DNA of 6,815 bases from the NCBI GenBank assembly GCA_902476665.1, contig CABSEO010000104.1:1-6815 (forward strand), given 5' to 3'. The position numbers were made by a program, and so were the translations under genes. The first letter of the stretch is position 1; every line of letters starts with the position of its first letter. Below are positions 1-5,994 of this stretch, in pieces. Origin of the DNA: an uncultured Emergencia sp. Its GTDB lineage: Bacteria > Bacillota > Clostridia > Peptostreptococcales > Anaerovoracaceae. The notes under the pieces are model-generated. The model made no database searches, was not told where the DNA came from, and saw only the letters and a list, made by a program, of their open reading frames with translations.

Positions 1-989
1 TTGAGAGCAACGAAGGGACCTTTTCTTCGATTGCTGTAATTGTGAACGGACTGGGCAAACAGTTCTTTTCCCACGCCACTTTCTCCTGTAATCAGCAGAC
101 TCAGAGGACTGTTGGCATAATCTTTTGCAGTGCGGATGATATCTCTGATGGCACTGCTGTTTCCGATAATATTTTCAAAGGTGTATTCAGCGGAAAGCCC
201 TGCCAGTTTTTTTGCATTTGCAAGCAGCTGCTGTCTGGAATGGGTAATTTCCACCATTCCGGTGATTTTTCCGTTTGTGTCACGGACAGGATACATATCA
301 TTTCCAACCAGTTGAGAATCTCCGTTTGCAGAAGTTACCCTCACTTCCCAGTCTATTATCTCTTCACCTTTTTCCAGGACTTCATGCATTTTCAGTCTTG
401 TTGTGTTGGTATCGATAGACTGTACGGTCGTTCCTGCCTGACGAATGATATCTTCGATATTTTTTCCGATAATAGAATTCCGATCGCTGATATACAGATA
501 GTTGCAGAAATTGCGGTTGGCAAAGAGAAGATTCGCCTCCTTGTCATAAATGGAAATGGATTTATTTACCGAATCCAGAGCATTGAGAAGTACAGTACTT
601 TCAGAAGCATATTCGTCTATTATTACAAGCAAGCTCCGAAAGACTGTAATAAAATCGTCAGTCAGGGATATGTACTCTCTTTCGTCAGAAGTGATGATAA
701 GATATCCGGGGGCTGATTTGTAGAAAAACAGATTTTGATCTGATGCTGCATCCGCATCTGTACGAAGTGTGCCGTACTGAAGTTTGTTATTTTCATCTTC
801 ATTTCCGGTCTGCGCGGCAAGAATCTGCCCATCTGCAGTACAGAAAAGAAGAATATGGTGCGGCATAGGGTTTTGATTCAGAAGCAGTGTAAAAAGCTTG
901 GCTGCAGCCTTGTTTTTTCCTTTGGGTGCTGATGCTCCGTCAGATATTCGGGAACGGAGCCAACTTAGTGTATTGTGATAGTCTGTCAT
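1..989 (-). CDS. Sigma-54-dependent transcriptional regulator with PAS domain, partial (C-terminal part beyond the window edge)
   Basis: Reading the minus strand from ATG at 989-987 gives 329 codons without a stop, running off the left edge. AGGAG at 1000-996 lies 6 bases before the ATG and supports this start. Residues about 38-125 form a region with the pattern ILLFCTADGQILA, resembling GAF-type sensor regions of AcoR/DhaR-like regulators (inference). Residues about 130-240 look like a PAS domain (SISIYDKEANLLFANRNF, then IIGKNIEDI and a later YPVRDTNGKITGMVEIT segment). The sigma-54 AAA+ domain starts near residue 270 with FENIIGNSSAIRDI, and Walker A is GESGVGKE at 302-309, followed by LFAQSVHNYS. 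The GAFTGA loop, Walker B and the DNA-binding domain are outside the window, so roughly half of the protein is missing. Family knowledge says such proteins bind upstream sites and hydrolyse ATP to open sigma-54 promoters. It is divergent from the mutase operon, which has a -24/-12 promoter, so it is very likely that operon's activator. Its effector is unknown. Confidence 0.94.
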   Translation of the reverse strand, partial: MTDYHNTLSWLRSRISDGASAPKGKNKAAAKLFTLLLNQNPMPHHILLFCTADGQILAAQTGNEDENNKLQYGTLRTDADAASDQNLFFYKSAPGYLIITSDEREYISLTDDFITVFRSLLVIIDEYASESTVLLNALDSVNKSISIYDKEANLLFANRNFCNYLYISDRNSIIGKNIEDIIRQAGTTVQSIDTNTTRLKMHEVLEKGEEIIDWEVRVTSANGDSQLVGNDMYPVRDTNGKITGMVEITHSRQQLLANAKKLAGLSAEYTFENIIGNSSAIRDIIRTAKDYANSPLSLLITGESGVGKELFAQSVHNYSNRRKGPFVAL

Positions 990-1028
990 GATGTTCTCCT
1001 GTCACTTTGGAACAAATTTTATCAATAG

Positions 1029-1046
1029 TGTAACATATATGGTACA
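1029..1046. promoter_or_regulatory. Putative activator binding site A (18-bp dyad)
   Basis: TGTAACATATATGGTACA is an imperfect palindrome in which 8 of 9 base pairs match. It is centred about 211 bases upstream of the predicted sigma-54 start site and only 40 bases upstream of the divergent regulator's ATG. It could therefore serve both as an upstream activating site for the mutase operon and in control of the regulator's own gene. The assignment to the neighbouring regulator is an inference from position and from the related sites B and C. Confidence 0.62.
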
Positions 1047-1080
1047 TAAAAGGAAGTTTTTTTTCTTCTGTGGTACATTG

Positions 1081-1098
1081 TGTAACAAAAATGATACG
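1081..1098. promoter_or_regulatory. Putative activator binding site B (degenerate copy of the dyad)
   Basis: TGTAACAAAAATGATACG shares the left half TGTAAC exactly with site A and has GATACG where A has GGTACA, with the same 6-base spacer. Its centre is 52 bp from that of site A, about five helical turns. An additional GGTACA half-site lies just before it at 1072-1077. The right half is degenerate, so this call depends on comparison with site A. Confidence 0.5.
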
Positions 1099-1120
1099 AA
1101 CTATCTCTATGTGATAAAGT

Positions 1121-1138
1121 TGTACCAAATTCATTACA
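1121..1138. promoter_or_regulatory. Putative activator binding site C (degenerate copy of the dyad)
   Basis: TGTACCAAATTCATTACA keeps the outer TGTA...TACA arms and the 6-base spacer of sites A and B; its left half TGTACC is the reverse complement of site A's right half GGTACA. Its centre is 40 bp from site B and about 119 bases upstream of the predicted start site, within the usual range for enhancer sites of sigma-54 activators. Confidence 0.5.
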
Positions 1139-1222
1139 AGTTTAGGCAGAAGATAAACAAAAATTTCTGCTTCTGTTTAAAAGAATATTGAAATTTGAAC
1201 AAAAGGCGTAAAATAGTCATAC

Positions 1223-1238
1223 TGGCATAAACTTTGCT
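1223..1238 (+). promoter_or_regulatory. Sigma-54 (-24/-12) promoter of the mutL-mutase operon
   Basis: TGGCATAAACTTTGCT matches the consensus TGGCACG-N4-TTGCW at all positions except two (C to T and G to A). The essential GG (1224-1225) and GC (1236-1237) are separated by exactly 10 bases. Transcription would start near 1249, giving a leader of about 80 bases before the TTG start codon at 1329. A divergent gene for a sigma-54 activator begins about 230 bases away, which strongly supports the call. Confidence 0.88.
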
Positions 1239-1313
1239 TCTTAGTATCATTGTGATATATTGCATGGGCGATTTCGGCTGTGATAAGATAGAAACGGTGA
1301 CAAAATATGAAGC

Positions 1314-1321
1314 AGGAGGAG
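1314..1321 (+). promoter_or_regulatory. Strong ribosome binding site that selects a TTG start
   Basis: AGGAGGAG ends 7 bases before the TTG at 1329-1331. No ATG in the same frame occurs at this distance, and the protein from the TTG begins MKYAVLLDFGSTYTK, exactly where the family's first phosphate motif should begin. The site therefore fixes the start of the reactivase gene. Confidence 0.9.
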
Positions 1322-1328
1322 ACTTATC

Positions 1329-2735
1329 TTGAAATATGCTGTTTTATTGGACTTTGGAAGTACATACACAAAGGTGGTATGTGTGGAACTGACATGTCCC
1401 AAAGTAGTTATGACAGATAAATTCCCGTCAACGGTACATGAAGATGCAGGAATCGCAATGAACCGGTGCTTTGATGCAGTACGAAAAGTCATTGGTGAAA
1501 CGGAATTTCGGGAAGCATTGAAGCTGGCTTCCAGCAGTGCCGCAGGAGGTCTGCGTATTGCAGTTTCCAGTCTGACCCAGTCTTTGAGTCTCAAAGCCGG
1601 AAGGTATGCGGGGTTCGGCGCAGGCGGCAAACTTGTGTATACAGGGGCGGGGAAGCTGAGAAAAGAAGATTTAAGGGAAATCAGAGACTCAGATGCAGAG
1701 ATTATACTGCTCTGCGGCGGATATGAAGGCGGAAACAGCGGTCACGTTCTGCATAACGCAGAAATTCTCAGCAGCAGTGATCTGAATATTCCGGTTATCT
1801 ATGCCGGAAATTCGTTTGTCACAAAGGAAGTGAGGCGAATGTTTGTCAGTAGAGGAAAAGAATGCTTTGTTGCTGAAAACATGACCCCGGATGTGGGGAT
1901 GCTGAATATTGCCCCTACAGTTGAGATTATCAGAGAACTTTTTATGAGCAGGATTACCAATATGAATGGTGTGGGCACGGTAAAAACGGTATTGGACGGT
2001 CCAATTATGCCGACCCCCGCGGCAGTACTTGCGGCTGGAGAACTGCTTTTCAGAGGAACTGATGAGGAATCGGGCATCGGACCATACATGATGATTGATA
2101 TTGGAGGAGCAACAACAGATGTTTACTCCTTTGCAGAAAATGCAAGTTATCAGGGTGCAAAATGCATAGGTGCGCCTGAGCCGAAAGTAAAACGAACGGT
2201 AGAGGGGGATATGGGAATGCGTGAATCTTCAGTGTGCCTTTTAAAGGAAGTCGGTGCGCAAGTCTTTGCTTCGCATTGCGGATTACCTGTAGAACGTATT
2301 GAACAGTCTGTTTTACGGAGAGCAGAAGAGAAATCTTATCTTGCCGAAAGTCTTTCGGAGCAAAATATTGATATGGAAATCGCAAAGAATGCGGTAAGTA
2401 TTTCAGCTCGTCGCCATGGCGGGACGGTGACAAAAGAATTCTGCGGCGGGTGCAGTATGGTGCAGAGAGGAAAAAACCTGACAGAAATAAAAACTGTGAT
2501 TGGAACGGGTGGAATTCTGGTGAATAATTCGCCGGAGAAAGCTGAGCAGATTTTAAAAAATGTTGAAATCAGGCCGGAAGAAAGAGAAAAATGTCTTCTG
2601 CCAGAGGCTGTATCAGTTATGATAGATCAGAATTATATATTTTTCGCGGCGGGGGTGCTGCGCCAGTATGATGAGGAAGCTGCCCTTGCAATCATGAAGC
2701 AGAGTATTGGTGCTGCAGAAAAGGAGAAACATTGA
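1329..2735 (+). CDS. MutL/GlmL-family reactivating ATPase for a B12-dependent mutase
   Basis: The 468-residue protein has the usual length of the MutL (GlmL) family, members of the actin/Hsp70/ASKHA ATPase superfamily that accompany adenosylcobalamin mutases and are thought to exchange inactivated cofactor. Visible motifs are phosphate 1, DFGSTYTK (8-15); the family signature SSSAAGGLRIA; CGGYEGGNSGHVLHNAEIL; IPVIYAGN; TPDVGMLN; phosphate 2, DIGGATTD (257-264); and a glycine motif GTGG (392-395). The start is TTG, chosen because of AGGAGGAG at 1314-1321. The stop overlaps the ATG of the next gene by one base (TGATG), and AAGGAG for that gene lies within this one, so the two are probably translationally coupled. 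Expression is expected from the sigma-54 promoter at 1223-1238. The family assignment is firm. The client is inferred to be the downstream B12 protein rather than a two-subunit glutamate mutase, because no glmS or glmE is seen here. Confidence 0.93.
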   Translation: MKYAVLLDFGSTYTKVVCVELTCPKVVMTDKFPSTVHEDAGIAMNRCFDAVRKVIGETEFREALKLASSSAAGGLRIAVSSLTQSLSLKAGRYAGFGAGGKLVYTGAGKLRKEDLREIRDSDAEIILLCGGYEGGNSGHVLHNAEILSSSDLNIPVIYAGNSFVTKEVRRMFVSRGKECFVAENMTPDVGMLNIAPTVEIIRELFMSRITNMNGVGTVKTVLDGPIMPTPAAVLAAGELLFRGTDEESGIGPYMMIDIGGATTDVYSFAENASYQGAKCIGAPEPKVKRTVEGDMGMRESSVCLLKEVGAQVFASHCGLPVERIEQSVLRRAEEKSYLAESLSEQNIDMEIAKNAVSISARRHGGTVTKEFCGGCSMVQRGKNLTEIKTVIGTGGILVNNSPEKAEQILKNVEIRPEEREKCLLPEAVSVMIDQNYIFFAAGVLRQYDEEAALAIMKQSIGAAEKEKH

Positions 2736-4492
2736 TGAACATTGAGATTAAAAGAAGATTTAATGAAAAAGATCTGCCGGACATGAAAACGATCAAAGAG
2801 GAGGCAAAGAAAATTGCCTCGGGGATCACTATCGGAGAAACTCTGTTCATGAAAGAGTACGGCGTAAAATCCGAAGTTGAATATAAAAAGAAAATGATGA
2901 AGGCCGGCAAAATCATGAAACATTCCGTGATCGGATGGAATTCATGGTCAGTAACTGAAGAAGGAATCAGGAAAGTCTATGAAGGTCTGAAAGAGGCCGG
3001 TTCTTCCATTGACAGACTGGGCATCTGCTGCGACTGGATTATGGGAGTTCCTGAGCAGTACAGAAATATGTTTCAGGCAAGCGGCAGTCTGATTCTGAAC
3101 ACACCGGAGGAATGGAAACGTCTGGGACAGGTGGTTCCCGTGCATCCCCATCTTGGAGACCATATGATAGGATCGCTTAACGGCGTGGAAAATGTGACTA
3201 ACGCGCTGAATGCAGGCGTAACTTCCATCGGTAATCTGGCACAGTATTTTACTTATGAATATCCGGGACTGGAGATGGAGGAGTATCGGACAGCAGATTA
3301 TCTGAAAGCCATGGCAATCATGGGTGAATTCAAAGAACAGGGTGTTTGTATGCACTGCAATCTGGATGACGGATACGGCGCTCAGTTCCATGATGTGGCA
3401 AACCTTCTGGGCTGGGCAAAGCTGGAACGTTATGTGGCCGAAGATTTGATGGGGGGAAGACTTGCACACTGCTACGGAAATCTGTTCAGTGATTCTTTTC
3501 TCAGAATCGTATTTAACAGAGCGCTCAGCAAGATAGATAAATATGGAACACCGGGTACCTTTGTCAATGGAAACACCATTGATTACGGATTCAGCCTGCC
3601 GAGAAACTATGCGGCACTGTGCGCATATGCATTGCCGGATGTGGCTTGCCAGCTCATGTATCCAACCGGTTATGCGGTAGCACCGGTGCCATTCACCGAG
3701 GCTATTCGTATCCCTGAAGCAAAAGAAATTATTGAAGCGCAGCTGACCATGGATATGGTTATTGAAAAGGCTCCATACTATGCAAGATATATTAACTGGG
3801 ATAAAGTGAACGCTGATGCGGACAAACTGGTTGTAGGCGCTAATATATTCTTTGAGAGAGTTCTTAATGCTCTGGATGATCTGGGCGTGGATATCACCCA
3901 TGCCGGTGAAATCGTATCTGTTCTGAAGGCCATTGGGCCTGAACAGCAGGAGATCGCATTTGGAGCCGGATGCAGAGAAGAAGATGCAATGAGAGGACGA
4001 GTTCCTGTGATGCCGACCAGTATTGTACAGACTATTAACAAAATCCAGGAAGATGCATTGGCAAAACAGGATTTTGGAGAAAACGCACCTCTGGAAGGAA
4101 TTCCTGTTGTTGTCGGTTCTACAGATGTACATGAGTTCGGCAAAGAGGTGATCAGAAAATATCTTCACTCTGCAGGGGCCAGAGTCTTTGATCTGGGCAC
4201 ATCGGTATCTATCAGTGAGATTGCAGATACACTGGTGGAAACCGGCAGCAGTATTCTGTGTATGAGCACTTATAACGGTATGGCTTACAGCTTTGCCAGA
4301 GAGCTGAAAGAGACTTTGGAGAAGGCTGGTCTTGCGGATACTCATGTTCTGATGGGTGGAAGACTTAACGAAGCGCTGGACGGAAGTGATGTGCCTGTGG
4401 ATGTAACAGATAAACTGATTGCACTCGGGATAAATGCAGACAATGATATTGACAGTATTGTAGATACAGTATCAGCTTTTTCTAAAGGCTGA
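2735..4492 (+). CDS. Single-chain adenosylcobalamin-dependent carbon-skeleton mutase, substrate unknown
   Basis: The product is 585 residues. ATG at 2735 is preferred over an in-frame TTG at 2732 because AAGGAG (2721-2726) is 8 bases upstream of it. The C-terminal part (about 455-585) is a B12-binding domain: VVVGSTDVHEFG contains D464-x-H466-x-x-G469, the base-off/His-on signature in which His ligates cobalt; STYNG (511-515) and MGG (540-542) fill the places of the later SxLxG-like and GG loops. The N-terminal part (about 1-430) resembles at low level the catalytic barrel of glutamate mutase GlmE; for example, FERVLNALDDLG followed by EIAFGAG recalls the GlmE C-terminal layout. Glutamate mutase normally splits these parts over two chains, so this is a fused arrangement, as known for 2-methyleneglutarate mutase. 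An arginine claw for a dicarboxylate substrate is not obvious by eye. With the adjacent reactivase, a mutase role is well supported. The substrate could be a glutamate- or methyleneglutarate-like acid or something else. Confidence 0.85.
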   Translation: MNIEIKRRFNEKDLPDMKTIKEEAKKIASGITIGETLFMKEYGVKSEVEYKKKMMKAGKIMKHSVIGWNSWSVTEEGIRKVYEGLKEAGSSIDRLGICCDWIMGVPEQYRNMFQASGSLILNTPEEWKRLGQVVPVHPHLGDHMIGSLNGVENVTNALNAGVTSIGNLAQYFTYEYPGLEMEEYRTADYLKAMAIMGEFKEQGVCMHCNLDDGYGAQFHDVANLLGWAKLERYVAEDLMGGRLAHCYGNLFSDSFLRIVFNRALSKIDKYGTPGTFVNGNTIDYGFSLPRNYAALCAYALPDVACQLMYPTGYAVAPVPFTEAIRIPEAKEIIEAQLTMDMVIEKAPYYARYINWDKVNADADKLVVGANIFFERVLNALDDLGVDITHAGEIVSVLKAIGPEQQEIAFGAGCREEDAMRGRVPVMPTSIVQTINKIQEDALAKQDFGENAPLEGIPVVVGSTDVHEFGKEVIRKYLHSAGARVFDLGTSVSISEIADTLVETGSSILCMSTYNGMAYSFARELKETLEKAGLADTHVLMGGRLNEALDGSDVPVDVTDKLIALGINADNDIDSIVDTVSAFSKG

Positions 4493-4536
4493 CAGCTGAC
4501 ATAGAAATTCACTTGCATAAAAGTTTTCCTTAACAG

Positions 4537-4575
4537 AGAGCACATCCCTAATTCCCATGCAGGGTGTGCTCTTTT
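4537..4575 (+). terminator. Intrinsic terminator after the mutase gene
   Basis: AGAGCACATCCCT (4537-4549) pairs with AGGGTGTGCTCT (4561-4572) with one bulged T and an 11-base loop. A short run of T (4572-4575) follows. It begins 45 bases after the mutase stop and ends the mutL-mutase unit before the transporter gene. Confidence 0.88.
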
Positions 4576-4600
4576 AGTAAAAAGAAAAGGTCACTGGTTT

Positions 4601-5536
4601 ATGAAAATACAAAAGACACTGGTTGTTGCTGTTCTGGCGCTGATTTGCTGCGCTTTGTGGGGCAGCGCATTTCCATGCATCAAAATCGGATACGAATGGT
4701 TTGAAATTGAAGGGGCAGGAAGTCAGATACTTTTTGCCGGATGGCGTTTCTTTCTTGCGGGCGTAATGACGCTGATATTATTCAGTGTAAAAGAAAAGAA
4801 ACTGCTGCAGGTCAGGAAAAATGCACTGTTGCCTGTAATCGGTCAGGGGATTCTTCAGACGACGGTGCAGTATTTTTTCTTTTATCTTGGACTGGCTCAT
4901 ACAACTGGGGCAAAAGGTTCGGTAATTACTGCTTCCAACGCTTTTTTTTCTATCATTGCGGCGCATTTTATTTTTAAAGAGGAACGATTTGACCTTCGGA
5001 AACTGGCAGGATGTCTGGCAGGCTTCGCAGGGGTTGTAATTGTGAATCTGACACCGGGAAGCTGGGGGGACGGATTCAGTTTTTATGGAGAGGGGTTCAT
5101 TCTTGTGTGTGCGGCGGCATACGGGATCAGTTCTGTGACAACGAAGTTGATCGCGGAGAGAGAAAGTCCGGAGGCAATTACAGCCTATCAGCTGATGTTT
5201 GGAGGAGGACTGCTGATTGTTATGGGGTATGCGGCAGGTGGAGCCATGGGCGATTTTACACTGGCTTCGGCAGTATTATTTTTGTATCTGGCCCTGCTTT
5301 CAACGGCGGCCTTTACCATCTGGGCGATACTGCTGAAGTATAATCCTGTAGGGAAGGTAGCGCCTTTTGGATTTACTATTCCCATCTTTGGAACTCTGCT
5401 TTCAGCCATTTTTCTCCATGAGTCTGTATGGTCATGGAATAATCTGCTTGCGCTGATTCTTGTCAGCGGTGGGATTTTGTGGGTTAATACAGAAAAAAAG
5501 GAGTATGATGTTTGCCGAAAATCTCCGGAGGCCTAA
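4601..5536 (+). CDS. EamA-family (drug/metabolite transporter superfamily) membrane permease
   Basis: The 311-residue protein is very hydrophobic, with about ten predicted membrane segments (roughly 7-24, 43-62, 75-92, 93-103, 104-125, 135-151, 163-182, 193-213, 221-243 and 255-295 containing the last pair). It shows the two-repeat EamA layout: the first repeat starts with ALWGSAFPCIKIG and ends with SIIAAHFIFKEERF; the second ends with FGTLLSAIFLHES. The family exports or imports metabolites such as amino acids, nucleosides or organic acids, and the substrate cannot be read from sequence. The start ATG follows a rather weak site (GAAAAGG, 10 bases upstream). It lies beyond the mutase terminator, so it is probably transcribed separately or by readthrough. 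I see no convincing promoter in the 108 bases before it. A link to the mutase pathway is only suggested by position. Confidence 0.93.
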   Translation: MKIQKTLVVAVLALICCALWGSAFPCIKIGYEWFEIEGAGSQILFAGWRFFLAGVMTLILFSVKEKKLLQVRKNALLPVIGQGILQTTVQYFFFYLGLAHTTGAKGSVITASNAFFSIIAAHFIFKEERFDLRKLAGCLAGFAGVVIVNLTPGSWGDGFSFYGEGFILVCAAAYGISSVTTKLIAERESPEAITAYQLMFGGGLLIVMGYAAGGAMGDFTLASAVLFLYLALLSTAAFTIWAILLKYNPVGKVAPFGFTIPIFGTLLSAIFLHESVWSWNNLLALILVSGGILWVNTEKKEYDVCRKSPEA

Positions 5537-5551
5537 GCGGAAAGGGGAAAT

Positions 5552-5581
5552 AACCTGAGATGTTGTACAGGGTTCCTTTTT
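5552..5581 (+). terminator. Possible weak intrinsic terminator after the transporter gene
   Basis: AACCTG (5552-5557) can pair with CAGGGTT (5568-5574) with one bulge and a 10-base loop, followed by CC and five T (5577-5581). The stem is short, so termination may be partial. Confidence 0.45.
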
Positions 5582-5607
5582 GTTAAAGTGAAGTGAAAGG
5601 TTCGTCA

Positions 5608-5636
5608 CTGTAAAACAGGCTGTGGTGATGTATAAT
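5608..5636 (+). promoter_or_regulatory. Possible sigma-70-type promoter for the ABM-protein/dehydrogenase pair
   Basis: A perfect -10 box TATAAT (5631-5636) lies about 50 bases before the next start codon. The hexamer 17 bases upstream, CTGTAA (5608-5613), matches TTGACA at only three positions, so an activator might be needed. An inverted repeat AGTGA/TCACT (5592-5596 with 5605-5609, 8-base loop) overlaps the -35 area and may be an operator. Confidence 0.45.
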
Positions 5637-5685
5637 TTTAAGTGTAAATCTCAAAGAAGAAAATCAGAAGACTGGAGGAAAAGTG

Positions 5686-5970
5686 ATGTTTCATATGCAT
5701 GTATATTATACCGCAGAAAACGCCGAAATCCTTGCCGCTTTCTTTGAAGAGGTGAAGGAGGCCGGAATTATTGAGGAAACCAGGCGTGAAGAGGGAAATA
5801 AGAACTACGAGTATTATTTTTCTGCTGAAAGAGATAATGAGATACTGATCGTCGAGGAGTGGATTGATGAAAAGTCACAACAGTATCATGATGGCTTGCC
5901 CCATATTGAACAGCTGATGAAAATCAAGGAGAAATATGGTATTGAAACGCGGGTCGAAGCAATTGGCTGA
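5686..5970 (+). CDS. Small ABM-domain protein, putative quinol monooxygenase-like
   Basis: The 94-residue protein has the size and pattern of the antibiotic-biosynthesis-monooxygenase (ABM) ferredoxin-like fold, which includes YgiN. An N-terminal strand MHVYYTAE is followed by a helix (ILAAFFEEVKEAG), strands around NYEYYFSAERD, the characteristic ILIVEEWID (53-61), a helix containing PHIEQL, and a final strand TRVEAI. ATG at 5686 is preferred over GTG at 5683 because GGAGG (5674-5678) is 7 bases upstream. Family members are cofactor-free oxygenases, heme-related enzymes or proteins of unknown role, so monooxygenase activity is not proven, and in an anaerobe another role is quite possible. 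It lies 24 bases before the dehydrogenase-like gene and is probably cotranscribed with it. Confidence 0.8.
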   Translation: MFHMHVYYTAENAEILAAFFEEVKEAGIIEETRREEGNKNYEYYFSAERDNEILIVEEWIDEKSQQYHDGLPHIEQLMKIKEKYGIETRVEAIG

Positions 5971-5994
5971 CTGATGAAGGAAGGAGAGAAGAAT

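Larger units (their letters stand above)
990..1328. other. Divergent intergenic regulatory region between the regulator and the mutase operon
   Basis: This 339-base AT-rich stretch has no convincing gene. It holds the regulator's ribosome site at its left end, three related dyads between 1029 and 1138, a further GGTACA half-site at 1072-1077, an inverted repeat GCAGAA/TTCTGC (1146-1151 with 1165-1170, 13-base loop) flanking an A-rich stretch, the sigma-54 promoter at 1223-1238, and an approximately 80-base leader before the TTG start. I could not find a convincing sigma-70 promoter for the regulator on the minus strand. No cobalamin riboswitch is recognisable. Confidence 0.8.

Noticed and set aside
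42..716. 224-codon open frame on the plus strand at the left end
   Set aside because: It is antisense to the sigma-54 regulator, whose minus-strand translation shows PAS and Walker A motifs. The plus frame has a shadow-like composition.
1146..1170. GCAGAA/TTCTGC inverted repeat as a terminator or activator site
   Set aside because: The stem is only 6 bp with a 13-base A-rich loop and no T-run after it, and the arms do not match the TGTAMC dyads. It could bend DNA between enhancer and promoter, but nothing supports a specific call.
1247..1630. 127-codon minus-strand frame over the promoter and start of the reactivase gene
   Set aside because: It overlaps the well-supported reactivase start and the sigma-54 promoter, and shows no domain or ribosome site.
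2948..4345. Long 465-codon open frame on the minus strand within the mutase gene
   Set aside because: It lies wholly antisense to a gene with clear family motifs, has a low-complexity composition rich in His, Ile, Cys and Ser typical of a shadow frame, and has no recognisable domain.
5030..5050. TGGC...GC sequence within the transporter gene as a second sigma-54 promoter
   Set aside because: The GG to GC spacing is 8 rather than 10 bases and it lies inside a coding region.
5604..5610. GTCACTG resembling part of a cobalamin-riboswitch B12 box
   Set aside because: It is only a short partial match, lies upstream of the likely -10 box so would not be in the transcript, and no surrounding riboswitch structure is seen. 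The mutase leader itself is only about 80 bases, too short for a full cobalamin riboswitch.
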